DNA of 64,000 bases from Amycolatopsis bullii (GTDB lineage: Bacteria; Actinomycetota; Actinomycetes; Mycobacteriales; Pseudonocardiaceae): the NCBI RefSeq assembly GCF_014654205.1, contig NZ_BNAW01000054.1, positions 1 to 64,000 on the forward strand. The letters are read 5' to 3'. The notes beneath the pieces are model-generated. The model was not told the origin of the DNA, made no database searches, and saw only the letters and a program-made list of their open reading frames with translations. The position numbers and the translations under genes were made by a program. Below, piece after piece: positions 32,324 to 41,351 of the stretch; within the stretch, counting starts at the first letter, position 1, and each line of letters starts with the position of its first letter.

Positions 32324-35316
32324 TCGGCCATCAACGAGCGTGGCTTGGAGTCATATTCCTAGTCATCGCCACTACTATGAACGTGTCGACTGAGGGAATC
32401 ATCCTCGCACTGGGCAGCGGACTTCTGACAAGAGCTGCCATCAGCTGGTCATGGCGGCCTCCCCCTGCACCTGTCCCTGTTCCGTTACGCGGAGTCCGCG
32501 GAATTCCCCGACTCCGCGGATCAGAGGGCCAGGCGTGCCGCCGCGCACGGCAGCTACTGCGGCGCGGACTCTTCTCAGCGGCTGAAGCAGAACTGAGTTC
32601 CCATCCGGGCGCTCATCCGATCAAAACCGCCTTACACGGCTGGGCACTCCTGGAATCCGGCCATCCCGGCGCTGCACAAGACGCCGTCAGCAAGCTTCCG
32701 GAATCACTCAGCCCGATTCGTACCCTCGTGATCGCTTGCTCCCACCTCGAGTTGTCCGAGCCGAGGAAAGCCCTCACAGTATTGGCCGAGACGAACAAGC
32801 CGATCGGGCGAGCCGGCGTCAGAAGACAACTCGCTACCGAGATCCAGATGACCCGCCTGAGAGCCGAAAACCTGCTGAGCGAGGACACGGTGCCCACCCT
32901 CGCGCGCTGGCTCACACTTTCATCGAGACGCACGAATGCGCTGCGCACTATGCGTACGATCCGCCTGATCGCGGAGAATCACACCACACCACCGGCGGCC
33001 GCCTCGATGATCGCGATTTTCGCTTATCGATTTGGTTCGTGGTACCGAAAACACATCGAAGTGCCGAATTCAACGCTCCTGCAGAACGAACGGGTGCTCT
33101 GGCTCGAAAGCATGCGTTTGCTCACAGTATGGGTCACGGCCAACATCGCCGGTGACCGGCAGCCGATCGACCCCCTCGAAGCTCTAGGCCGAGACACCGG
33201 CGCAGCCGAGTTCTTTCTGCGAGCCGACCGACCACTGGAAGCGGTCGACATCCTCAACCAGCTCGCAGACCACCTGGAAATCTCACCGCACCACCGCGCC
33301 GCGCTCGATACGCGGATCGAAGCGGCCGCGACACTCCATTGGCTTCGCCACCAGTTCCACGACCTCGCCACGCGCCGCGCGTGGTGGGCGCGAGCTGCGG
33401 TCACTCTCTCCGCCGCCATCCGACAGGCCGCCAGCAGGAAAGACTGGGCCACGCTCGCCGAACTCATCGAAACCGCCCGACTGCAGCTTGCGCCACGTGA
33501 AGACGAGGACCTGGCCGATCGCACGAAGGCCCCGTTCGTGCGCGTGCGCGGTACCTCACGCATGGCGACGACAGTGTGGTATTCACCGCAGGAGCGGCCG
33601 GTCATCTACGACCTTGAAAGATTGGCAGCTATCGTCCTCGGCCGCGGCACGTGGTGGTGGAGCACCTGGGCCGTCGGCACCGAGCTGTACTGGTCGGTCG
33701 TCCCACCGGACGGGGAGGTGTACGGCGGAGTGATGGACGTCGGCCCCTCCAGCTCGTTGGGACAGGCACTCGCCGACCTTCGCCGCGCTTCCCCTTCGCC
33801 GGTGGCAGGAGAGTCCGTGGGCAGCCCGGGATTCGAGGCTCGAATGGCCGACAGTGTTCTGCTAGGGCCGCCATCGGCGGAGGCCGAACTCTCGATGAGG
33901 CTGGCCGCGCTGATTCCCCACCCGCTCCGCGAGCATCTCGCCCGGAACCCGTTGACCGATCTGGCGATCGCACCCGATCGGGTACTTGCCGGCGTACCGT
34001 GGTCGACCATCGGCACTGGTGTCGGTGAATCCAGGTTGCTGGAACGGTGTCGGCTGGCCATTGCCCCGCCAGCCAGCCTTCTTGCCGCCTTGGCCGGACG
34101 TCCCTGGCACGACGGGCATCGCCCTCTGTCCTTGGCGGTCCTCAACCCGGGCGGACGGCTCGGACCGCCCTCGCTCGATCTTCTGGCTGCCAGCGCGCTG
34201 GCTTACGCACTACCTGCGGATGTGCCGAAGATCGTGCGTGGCGATGACGTCACCCTCGAATCTGTCGGTGCCCTACTTCGGTCGTTACCTCCCGCCTGCA
34301 GTTTCCTCTTCGCCGGTCACACACATCCCGGCGCCGATGAACCGCTCGGGGGCGGGCTCCTGTTGCGGCCGCCTGACGGACATAGGGACGCTGTGGTGCT
34401 CTCGGCGCGCGACTTGATCGACCACCCCGGCTGCTACCCCATCCCGAGCCAAGGTCTGGTGCTCGCCTGCGACACCGCAGACCTCGCCCAGGCCGCCGTC
34501 GGCGAGTGGCTCGTCTTGGGCACAGCGTTGCTCTGGGCCGGAGCTCGAAGGCTCATCGTCACCGGCTTCCCGGTGCTCGACACGACCGGCATTGACGAGG
34601 CGCTGGTCCGCTGTCTGCTTTCCGGCGACGACCTCGTGGACGGCTTGCGCGCGATCCAGCTCGAGCAACTGACGCAATGGCGCGCTTCCGGCGCAGCTGA
34701 CGTGAGCCCGGCTATCTGGGGTGGCCACATCGCCATGGGCACCTTCACCTCAAATATCCCCTTGAAGGAAATCACCGTGGGCGCCGACCAGCAATTCGCC
34801 CGCGATCTCATATGGCTGCTGGATTCCGCGGCCGAGGCGGCTCTCCGTCGAAATAGAAACGAAGTAGCGCCCAGTGATGTTCTGGTCGAACTGGCACTCG
34901 AAGCCACTGGATGGCTTCCCCGAACCCGTGGCCACACTCTGGTAGCGGTCTCCTGGCTCGCCAACTCCTTTTTTCCCGGCGCGTGGCAGCTCCACGGGCC
35001 GTCTGGTAAACAGGCCGGTTTGCATCCCACCACGAGGGACCTGCTGCGCAGGGCAACGACCTACGCAGCCGAAGCAAGGCACGGGTTAGTCACGACGAAG
35101 CACCTGTTGGTCGCCATGCTCGCCGACTCCGGTGCCGCTCCAGGACTGGCACGGTGGGCGACCCGTTACGATGGCCGACATCCCGAAGTCATTAAGGAGA
35201 TCATCGCCGACTCACAATCCAATGCCGCACCGGCAGGGGGGTTTCGAGGGCGCAGCCTCCGACCCGAGGACGTCGACGCAGCTTACCGTGAGTGCGGTAT
35301 TCGGCCACCACGGTGA
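32320..35316 (+). CDS. CHAT-domain (caspase-like) protease with ClpN-like C-terminus, split form
   Basis: 998 aa from ATG 32320 (ATG 32308 is also in frame). It begins with one or two membrane helices, then a TPR-like helical region (about 60-400). A conserved TWWWSTWAVGT block near 450 and a CHAT peptidase domain follow. The dyad is His667 in FAGHTHPG and Cys717 in LACDTADLAQ. The last 150 residues resemble a Clp N-terminal domain (ARHGLVTTKHLLVAMLADS). CHAT proteins are clan CD cysteine peptidases, usually activated by sensor domains to cut a partner. It is about 45-50% identical by eye to the fused paralogue at 35562, which it faces convergently. Confidence 0.82.
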   Translation: MIGHQRAWLGVIFLVIATTMNVSTEGIILALGSGLLTRAAISWSWRPPPAPVPVPLRGVRGIPRLRGSEGQACRRARQLLRRGLFSAAEAELSSHPGAHPIKTALHGWALLESGHPGAAQDAVSKLPESLSPIRTLVIACSHLELSEPRKALTVLAETNKPIGRAGVRRQLATEIQMTRLRAENLLSEDTVPTLARWLTLSSRRTNALRTMRTIRLIAENHTTPPAAASMIAIFAYRFGSWYRKHIEVPNSTLLQNERVLWLESMRLLTVWVTANIAGDRQPIDPLEALGRDTGAAEFFLRADRPLEAVDILNQLADHLEISPHHRAALDTRIEAAATLHWLRHQFHDLATRRAWWARAAVTLSAAIRQAASRKDWATLAELIETARLQLAPREDEDLADRTKAPFVRVRGTSRMATTVWYSPQERPVIYDLERLAAIVLGRGTWWWSTWAVGTELYWSVVPPDGEVYGGVMDVGPSSSLGQALADLRRASPSPVAGESVGSPGFEARMADSVLLGPPSAEAELSMRLAALIPHPLREHLARNPLTDLAIAPDRVLAGVPWSTIGTGVGESRLLERCRLAIAPPASLLAALAGRPWHDGHRPLSLAVLNPGGRLGPPSLDLLAASALAYALPADVPKIVRGDDVTLESVGALLRSLPPACSFLFAGHTHPGADEPLGGGLLLRPPDGHRDAVVLSARDLIDHPGCYPIPSQGLVLACDTADLAQAAVGEWLVLGTALLWAGARRLIVTGFPVLDTTGIDEALVRCLLSGDDLVDGLRAIQLEQLTQWRASGAADVSPAIWGGHIAMGTFTSNIPLKEITVGADQQFARDLIWLLDSAAEAALRRNRNEVAPSDVLVELALEATGWLPRTRGHTLVAVSWLANSFFPGAWQLHGPSGKQAGLHPTTRDLLRRATTYAAEARHGLVTTKHLLVAMLADSGAAPGLARWATRYDGRHPEVIKEIIADSQSNAAPAGGFRGRSLRPEDVDAAYRECGIRPPR

Positions 35317-35339
35317 CCGATTTATCCCACCGGAAAGCG

Positions 35340-35525
35340 AGTTATCCTCGTGATTCGTCGCAGATTCGGCGCCAGTGGCCACGCGAACGGCCTCAATACA
35401 TGCGGAGGCAGGTAGCTGATCCAGGCCAACTCGATACGCCGGACTCCCTGCCCAGTTCCACCGATGATGCCCTCGGCCAGTTTCGGGCTTCTAGCCGTCG
35501 CGGCCGAATAGCAACAGAACATCAC
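35340..35525 (-). pseudogene. Degenerate second copy of the CHAT-ClpN gene tail
   Basis: The minus strand reads through stops as E-x-II-GGTGQGVRRIELA and YLPPHVLR. The intact gene ends with EIISETQHGLRRYGLA and YLAPHVVRAVY. The order and spacing of E..II..T.G.RR..LA...YL.PHV.R are kept. It lies directly after the intact gene's stop, so the last 50 or so codons were duplicated and then decayed, or a homologous end was left by recombination. Confidence 0.6.
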
Positions 35526-35561
35526 TCACGACGCCGCCTGAAGCGCACCGCTATAGCCGAC

Positions 35562-38500
35562 CTACCCGGGCAGAAGAGATTGCTCCTGTTTCGTTGTAGG
35601 CGGTTCGGAGTTATTGGCAATATAGACAGCCCGGACCACGTGCGGGGCCAAGTACCTGACCGAGGCAAGCCCGTAGCGACGCAGACCATGTTGGGTTTCG
35701 CTGATGATCTCCTTGACCACTTCCGGGTGCCGACCGTCCCAGCCGAACAGCTTGCGGGCGAGTGTCGCGGACTTACCGCGGCCGGCCAGCGCGGCGGCCA
35801 GCAGGTGATCGGGCGTAAGGAGCTTATGCCGCGCATCGGATGCCACCGCGCCCGCGTCGCGCACGATCTGCATGGTGTCCGCGCGCAACGCGATCGTAGA
35901 CAAGGCCGCACGTTCGCGCCGGCGCAGCGCCGCCCAGGCCAGCGAAACGGCGGACCATGAATACACCAGTGGCACGAGCAGCAGGCGACGTGCTTTCTTC
36001 GCGTCTTCGGCGAAACCGTAGATGGCAAGGGCGAACAGCACGTCGGTCGGTGTGACCTCGTACCTCCCCAGCCGAGCCGCCTGCTCGGCCGCACTATCCA
36101 GCAGCCCGACCAGGGACTCCTCGACGTACCGGTCACCTCGGTCGTCGGCCTCAGGTACCGGCGAGCGGGCCGAGAAGGTGCCCATCGCGATGTGGGCTGC
36201 CCAGATCGCCGGGGCCATCACCTCGTCTCCGGTGGCCCGCCAGTGCGCCAAGTGCCGCATCTGGATCCCGCGCAGCGAGTCGACGAGGTCGTCCCCGGCC
36301 ACGAGGTGGTCGAGCAGCGGAACGTCGAGCACATCGCTGTCAACGACCGGGAAGCCGGTCACCACCAACCGCTGCGCGCCGGCCCACAGCAGCGCCGTGC
36401 CGAGCACGAGCCATTCTCCGTCAGCCGCCTGTCCCAAGTCGGCACTGTCACACGCCAGGATGAGCCCCTGAACCGGCACCGGGTAACGAGAAGCCGAGTC
36501 GATCAAGGCGCCGGCCGACAACACCACCGGCTCACCGTCGGCCGTGGCCGGGCGGAGCAGCAGGCCTCTGCTCAGCGGCGTGCTGTCGCCCGCGCTCGTG
36601 TGACCCGCGAACACCACGCTGGACCGAGATGGCAGGGAGCGCAGAGTCTCGCCGAATCGAGCGAGGTCGACGCGGTCGGAGCGGCCGACGACCGGCACTC
36701 CGGTGGGCAGGCGGTACTGGAGAGCGCTGGCCGCGACCAGGTCGTCCCGGGCTGCGCCGAAGGCTCCGCCCGGGTTCAGCACTGCCAAGGACACCGGATG
36801 CCGCCCTTTGTGATGGGGGCGTCCGGACAAGGCCGCGATCAAGCCGGCCGGTGGAGCGACTGCCAGCCGGCACCGTTCCACGAGGCGGCGATCCCCGTCA
36901 CCAATGGCGACGATAGCCCAGGGCACGGCGGCCAGCAGCTGGGCTGGCGCGATCGCGAGGTTCACCGCATCGCCGTGCCCGCCGAGATGGGCACGCAACG
37001 AGGCCGGTAGCAGCCCGCCCAGGCGCCGCGCCAGATCGCTCTCGTCACGCACCGGTCCGAACAGGACGCTGCGGGCCATGCGGTCCCCGAAGCGCTCGTC
37101 TCCGACGGATTCGCCGGGCCACGGTGCCGGAGCGGCCGCGGTCAGATCGGCCAGTGCCATCCCGAGATCGGTACCGGGGCCGACGTCCAGCACACCGCCA
37201 CTGACGGCACCGTCGGGCGGGACAAGCGCCCAGTACAGCCGGGTGCCGGCCGACCAGGTGCTCCACCACCACGTCTTCGGCCCGAGCACAGTGTCGGCCA
37301 GTCGCTCGAGGTCGTAGCTCGGTGGCCGATCCCCGGGCCGATACCAAACCGCTTTGGACAAGCGGGATACTCCGCGCACCCGGATGAACGGGGCACGCGA
37401 GAGATCGGTGAGGTCCTCCCCCTGGCGCGGGGCCAGCTGCAACCCCGCCGTCTCGATGAGTTCGGCCAGGGTTGCCCAGTCGGCGCCGGCGACCGCCTGG
37501 CGCATCGCGGCGTCCATCGTCGCGGCTGCTTCGGCCCACCGCAGCCGCCGGGTAGGCAGGTCGTCAAGCTGGTGGCGGGTCCAGTACAGCGACGCGGCGG
37601 CCTCAATTCTCGCGTCCAGCGCCGAGAGCTGGTTCGGCGTGTTCTCCAAGTGGTCCGCTAGCTGGTTCAGCGCCTTCGCCGCTTCCAGCGGCCGGTCGGC
37701 GCGGAGTAGGAACTCGGCCAAGCCGGTTTCGCTGTCCAGCTCATCCGCGATGTCGATGGCGTCTTTGCCGTCCTCGACCGACGCGACGATGATCACCGCG
37801 CTCGCGCGAAGGCTTTCCAAGTCTAGGGCTCGTTCGGACTCCAGCAAGGTGAACATCCGCGCTTCACGCCCATCGCGGGCCCAGCGCTGGAGCATGAAGG
37901 CACATCCCGCGATCAGCTTGACCGCCACCGGCGGATAGGCCGGGTCACTCTGGGCGGCCAGCCGGATGACGACCATCGCGTCGAGCAGCTGGGAACGGCG
38001 TGGCGTGCGCGGCACGCCGCGGCCCAGCGCCACCGACAACCCCTGCTCCCCCAGCGCGATTCGCGCCCGCCACCGGGCGAGCTCAAGCTCCTTCCGCAGC
38101 CTCCGGCGGACTGTTCCCCTGCCGACGAGCCCGGTGGCAGTATCGAGGCTGCGCAAGGCTAGATCCGGCTGGGACAGCTCGAGCCCGGCGTGTGCGACGA
38201 TCAGCGCACGAACCGGCGCGATTGCCCCGGGCAAGGTGCCGGCGAGCTCGGCGGCTCGGCCGAACCGCCCGCTCTGCACCAGTGCCCAGGCGTGCAGCGC
38301 GGTGAGCAAGGGATGGTGCGCCGGTGGTTCGGCCAGCAATGTCGCGGCTGCGGCGGGCAGGCCTCGCCGGACGAGCTTCCGCGCACGGCGGAAGCTGCGG
38401 GCGTCCCGCCCCCTCGGCGGCCGCAAGCCGGATACCCCGCGTTGCGGGATCGGCACCGGCGCCCCCGGCGGCCGACAGCGCCAGGCAATCAGCGCTCTCG

Positions 38501-39626
38501 CCACCAGCCCGGTCACCGGAACAGCCAGCGCGAACCAAGTGAACCCGCCGGCGACGACGACGGTTACCACCAGCACGACGGCCGCTCCGGACAGCCGGCG
38601 GGCGACCAGAATGGCGGCGGCGGCGTACAGAGCCGCGGTGAATCCCTGCTGCCAGGTGCTCAGCAGCGTGGGCAGGCCCGCCGCGACCAGGACGCAGCCG
38701 AACGACGCGGCGCGCCGGGCGGTGATGTAGGAGTCCGGGACGGCCGCCAGCCAGCACACGTACGCCGGCACGTCCTCGAAGCCGGGGCCGTCGAACATGT
38801 CGTAGTGCGCGACGACCGCCTCCCCCGCTGCCGCGATCGCATCCAGCACCACGAACTGCGCGATCACGACCACCGCGGCGAAGGGGTCCCCCATCGCGAC
38901 GGCGAGCACCGCCAGCACGGGCTGCACCGGCCAGCGCAGCGGCAACCTAGCCCAACCGATCCGCTCCGACTGGGTGGTGGTCTCCCGGGAATCGCGAGCG
39001 GACACGACCGTGGCGGCGGCGAGCACCCACGCCGCGACCGAACCGGACCGCACGCCGTGGACGACGAGCAGGACGACCGCCGCCAGCACGCCGGCCATGT
39101 AGCAACCGGTGAACGCGCGCTGCCACCGCTGGCCGTTCAGGGTGAACCCAAGCCGAACCGGCTCGTCGGGCCGCGGCGACTCCGCGGCCTCCCGGCGGAC
39201 GCTGTGCTCCTTCAGCACGTCGTCAAGCCGGTCCAGCGTCCCCAGCCCGAAGGCTTCGGCGACCACCTGCGGCACCCCGGAGCCGACCGGCGCCCGCATG
39301 GTCAAGGAAAGCGCGACGGCGATCTGCGCGACGTCCACGAACTCGAACCCGTAAACCGCGGCCAGCGTCTCGGCAACGTCCAGGACGTGCCCGAAAGCAT
39401 GCTTCCGGAAGGTCGAACCGGGCGCCAGCAGCGATGCGAACTGCTCGGCGCTCAGTCGGACCCGCACTCGAGTCCACTCGGTGCTCGCGAGCAGATCCAG
39501 CGCCGATTCGAGCCGTTCGCGCTCGGGCAGGCGGATCGGCAATCCGTTGACCGCGTCGACCAGGCGTTGTGCCGCGAGCGTCAGCGGCCGCGATGCGGCC
39601 GCCGTCTCAGCCGTCGTCAACAGCAT
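35562..39626 (-). CDS. Membrane-anchored TPR-CHAT-ClpN caspase-like protease (single chain)
   Basis: A 1354-aa predicted signal-activated protease. Residues 1-150 are a helical, ClpN-like region (FGHVLDVAETLAAVYGF). Residues 175-385 hold about six membrane segments. Residues 400-760 are TPR-like helices (NQLADHLENTPNQLSALDAR). A conserved TWWWSTWSAGT block precedes the CHAT domain, which has His1009 in FAGHTSAGD and Cys1059 in LACDSADLG, the normal 50-residue spacing for this clan CD fold. Residues 1190-1320 resemble a Clp N-domain (ARHKLLTPDHLLAAALAG). ATG 39626 overlaps the stop of the upstream 252-aa gene by 20 bp, so the pair is coupled. CHAT enzymes are known to cut partner proteins in bacterial immunity. 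The substrate here is unknown but the upstream gene is the prime candidate. Confidence 0.85.
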   Translation of the reverse strand: MLLTTAETAAASRPLTLAAQRLVDAVNGLPIRLPERERLESALDLLASTEWTRVRVRLSAEQFASLLAPGSTFRKHAFGHVLDVAETLAAVYGFEFVDVAQIAVALSLTMRAPVGSGVPQVVAEAFGLGTLDRLDDVLKEHSVRREAAESPRPDEPVRLGFTLNGQRWQRAFTGCYMAGVLAAVVLLVVHGVRSGSVAAWVLAAATVVSARDSRETTTQSERIGWARLPLRWPVQPVLAVLAVAMGDPFAAVVVIAQFVVLDAIAAAGEAVVAHYDMFDGPGFEDVPAYVCWLAAVPDSYITARRAASFGCVLVAAGLPTLLSTWQQGFTAALYAAAAILVARRLSGAAVVLVVTVVVAGGFTWFALAVPVTGLVARALIAWRCRPPGAPVPIPQRGVSGLRPPRGRDARSFRRARKLVRRGLPAAAATLLAEPPAHHPLLTALHAWALVQSGRFGRAAELAGTLPGAIAPVRALIVAHAGLELSQPDLALRSLDTATGLVGRGTVRRRLRKELELARWRARIALGEQGLSVALGRGVPRTPRRSQLLDAMVVIRLAAQSDPAYPPVAVKLIAGCAFMLQRWARDGREARMFTLLESERALDLESLRASAVIIVASVEDGKDAIDIADELDSETGLAEFLLRADRPLEAAKALNQLADHLENTPNQLSALDARIEAAASLYWTRHQLDDLPTRRLRWAEAAATMDAAMRQAVAGADWATLAELIETAGLQLAPRQGEDLTDLSRAPFIRVRGVSRLSKAVWYRPGDRPPSYDLERLADTVLGPKTWWWSTWSAGTRLYWALVPPDGAVSGGVLDVGPGTDLGMALADLTAAAPAPWPGESVGDERFGDRMARSVLFGPVRDESDLARRLGGLLPASLRAHLGGHGDAVNLAIAPAQLLAAVPWAIVAIGDGDRRLVERCRLAVAPPAGLIAALSGRPHHKGRHPVSLAVLNPGGAFGAARDDLVAASALQYRLPTGVPVVGRSDRVDLARFGETLRSLPSRSSVVFAGHTSAGDSTPLSRGLLLRPATADGEPVVLSAGALIDSASRYPVPVQGLILACDSADLGQAADGEWLVLGTALLWAGAQRLVVTGFPVVDSDVLDVPLLDHLVAGDDLVDSLRGIQMRHLAHWRATGDEVMAPAIWAAHIAMGTFSARSPVPEADDRGDRYVEESLVGLLDSAAEQAARLGRYEVTPTDVLFALAIYGFAEDAKKARRLLLVPLVYSWSAVSLAWAALRRRERAALSTIALRADTMQIVRDAGAVASDARHKLLTPDHLLAAALAGRGKSATLARKLFGWDGRHPEVVKEIISETQHGLRRYGLASVRYLAPHVVRAVYIANNSEPPTTKQEQSLLPG

Positions 39627-40365
39627 GCTCCCAGTCGACTTCGGCGAGTGCCGAAGCCGGGGCACTCCCGGGCAAGCCGACCACGTCCGGTTCGCTGGAG
39701 CGCCAAGCGAACCGGCTCGGACCGACCAGCGACCTCTGGAACGCGATCGCGCCGAAGAACGGCGTGGCACCCGACTCGACCGCAACGCGCGCGGCCAGCC
39801 CGTGCGGGTTGGCCGCCGCGAGGGCCGCCGACGCATTGGCCACCGGCAGCGGCCCGGCCAGCACGTCCGCTGAGACCTCGAGGTCCACTGTGGCGCCGGC
39901 GGTCGCCGAGACCAGGATCGCCGCCGGGCCGGTGTGGAGCACCTTGTGCACCACCACCCATTCGCGCCGCCACACCTTCGCCAAGCGCAGCACCTGGAGC
40001 TCGCGTTCCAGCGCCGGTAAGTTGGCCAGCTCCCGCCACGCGCACCCGGAGGCTTGCAGCAGCGTCGCGCCGGCGTCGTTGAAGGCGACCGACAGCTTGC
40101 CGGATCCTGCCCCTGGCGCGGCCGCGCCCGCGCCCGCGCTGACCCTTACCTTGCCGGCGGACTGATAGTTGAGGTCCGCGGCGACGCTCAACTCACGCAC
40201 CGCAAAAGGGACATTCAGGTCGCCGAGGCTGGTCACGCGATCGAACCTGTGTCCGCGCAAAGTGCCGACGTCCCCGATACTGATCAGGGTGTTCGGGAAC
40301 CAGCACGCTAGGAAACCCAGCTTTTTGTGAATCTCCCGGGTGTAGATCTCGTGGATCCCCGCCAT
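39607..40365 (-). CDS. 252-aa protein overlapping the CHAT protease gene; family not recognised
   Basis: ATG 40365 is preceded by GGAGGAGA. The N-terminus (IHEIYTREIHKKLGFLACW) is followed by FPNTLISIGDVGTLRG, then alternating hydrophobic strands and a Gly/Ala-rich loop (AGAGAAAPGAGSG). This suggests a mostly beta protein without a signal peptide or classical membrane helix. It contains only two cysteines (C21, C108). No enzyme motif is visible. Its overlap with a membrane CHAT protease resembles the layout of protease-activated pore formers such as bacterial gasdermins, whose genes are similar in size and sit beside proteases. That is an analogy, not a detected homology. Confidence 0.6.
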   Translation of the reverse strand: MAGIHEIYTREIHKKLGFLACWFPNTLISIGDVGTLRGHRFDRVTSLGDLNVPFAVRELSVAADLNYQSAGKVRVSAGAGAAAPGAGSGKLSVAFNDAGATLLQASGCAWRELANLPALERELQVLRLAKVWRREWVVVHKVLHTGPAAILVSATAGATVDLEVSADVLAGPLPVANASAALAAANPHGLAARVAVESGATPFFGAIAFQRSLVGPSRFAWRSSEPDVVGLPGSAPASALAEVDWEHAVDDG

Positions 40366-40426
40366 GCAGTCTCTCCTCCGCTCAGTTACCAGTCGCGCGG
40401 ACGATCGACATTCGTTACAGTGCCGG

Positions 40427-40695
40427 TCAGCATCCGGTCTCCATGTTGCTCAGCGCGTTCCCGGGAGTCCCGACACCATGAAGGAACGTGACCTTCACCC
40501 GCCCGGACGCGTAGTCCGCCGCCGGTGCGTCGTCGAGGCTGAAGCCGATCGCTCCCCGGCGTCGTTCACGCTGACGCCGTCCGTTCCCTGGCCGAGGTCG
40601 AGGTTGAAGCGCTCGGCGATCCGGTACCCGCGGAACGCGTTGCTCAGCTGCGCCAGCGTGAACCCTGCGCGCACCTCGCCGACTTGGGTCGTCAT
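40427..40695 (-). pseudogene. Small protein gene upstream of the protease operon, frameshifted
   Basis: From ATG 40695: TTQVGEVRAGFTLAQLSNAF, RIAERFNLDLGQGTDGVSVN, then an indel near 40545. The other frame continues with IGFSLDDAPAADYASGRVKV to TGA at 40427, for a product of about 88 residues. The same strand and 60-bp gap to the next gene suggest it was the first gene of the protease operon. Not recognised. McrB-derived sequence begins right at its 5' end, so the operon's own promoter may have been lost. Confidence 0.5.
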
Positions 40696-40726
40696 GTTCT
40701 GGCTACCGCTCTTGGTGGCGAGGATC

Positions 40727-40894
40727 CGCCCAGATTTGCGCGTCGCGGAATCGGGCAGCATCTGGGACCACGCGGTGCTGCCCACCCTGCGCGACCACTT
40801 CCACGGACGCGAAGGCGTACTCGCCGAACTGTCCTTGCCTCAGCTGCGAGCGGAGGTGACCGGCAGCCCCGATGAAGACACTCAGCTTCCATGA
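40727..40894 (+). pseudogene. McrB C-terminal fragment
   Basis: Reads RPDLRVAESGSIWDHAVLPT and LRDHFHGREG to TGA 40894. This matches the end of McrB-type AAA+ GTPases (RP-x-L...-W...PLL-x-E-x-x-x-G). It overlaps the McrC start by 23 bp, the usual mcrBC arrangement. All the nucleotide-binding part is missing, so it is non-functional. Confidence 0.55.
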
Positions 40895-41351
40895 ATACGA
40901 GCAGTCCAAGAACCAGCCTCTGACCCTGGCTGAGATCAATGTTCTGCGGAACAGGTTTAGGTGCACGGTCACTCGCACAGATTCGGGTGATGGCCTGTTC
41001 AACGTGCAGGCCGCCGACCGGGTCGGCACCGTCCTGGTCGACGGACCCTCGATCGTCGTGGCACCGACACTGCCGGTCTCCCGAGTCTTGTTCCTCATCG
41101 CCCACGCCGTCGACCCCGCATGGACCGACGACGCCGTCCTCGACGAGAAGCAGACCCTGACCGAAGCCGTCGCCGCCCTCTTCACCCACCTGTGTGACCG
41201 CGCCACACGAACCGGGGTCCTGCGCGGCTACCGCGATCGCCACGACCGGCTCCACACCGTCCGCGGCCGCATCGACTTCACCCAGCAGCTGCGCCGCTCC
41301 CCCGGCCGGGACTTGCCGCTGGCGGTGTCCTACCAGTCCCATGACGAATGA
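40872..41351 (+). pseudogene. mcrC: McrC N-terminal fragment
   Basis: ATG 40872 opens 159 codons typical of the McrC N-terminus (SIVVAPTLPVSRVLFLIAHA, LTEAVAALFTHLCDRATRTG, VRGRIDFTQQL). McrC is the nuclease subunit of the modification-dependent McrBC enzyme. Its PD-(D/E)xK domain lies C-terminal and is missing. Near 41340 the sequence switches to an IS5-type transposase fragment, so an insertion or recombination cut the gene. Confidence 0.75.

Noticed and set aside
38190..40082. 630-codon plus-strand frame opposite the CHAT protease
   Set aside because: Antisense to the conserved membrane region and the start of the protease operon. The composition is biased and has no motif.
39607..40365. 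Calling the 252-aa protein a bacterial gasdermin
   Set aside because: Size and protease neighbour fit, but I could not identify gasdermin sequence motifs or an N-terminal lipidation cysteine. Kept as an analogy only.
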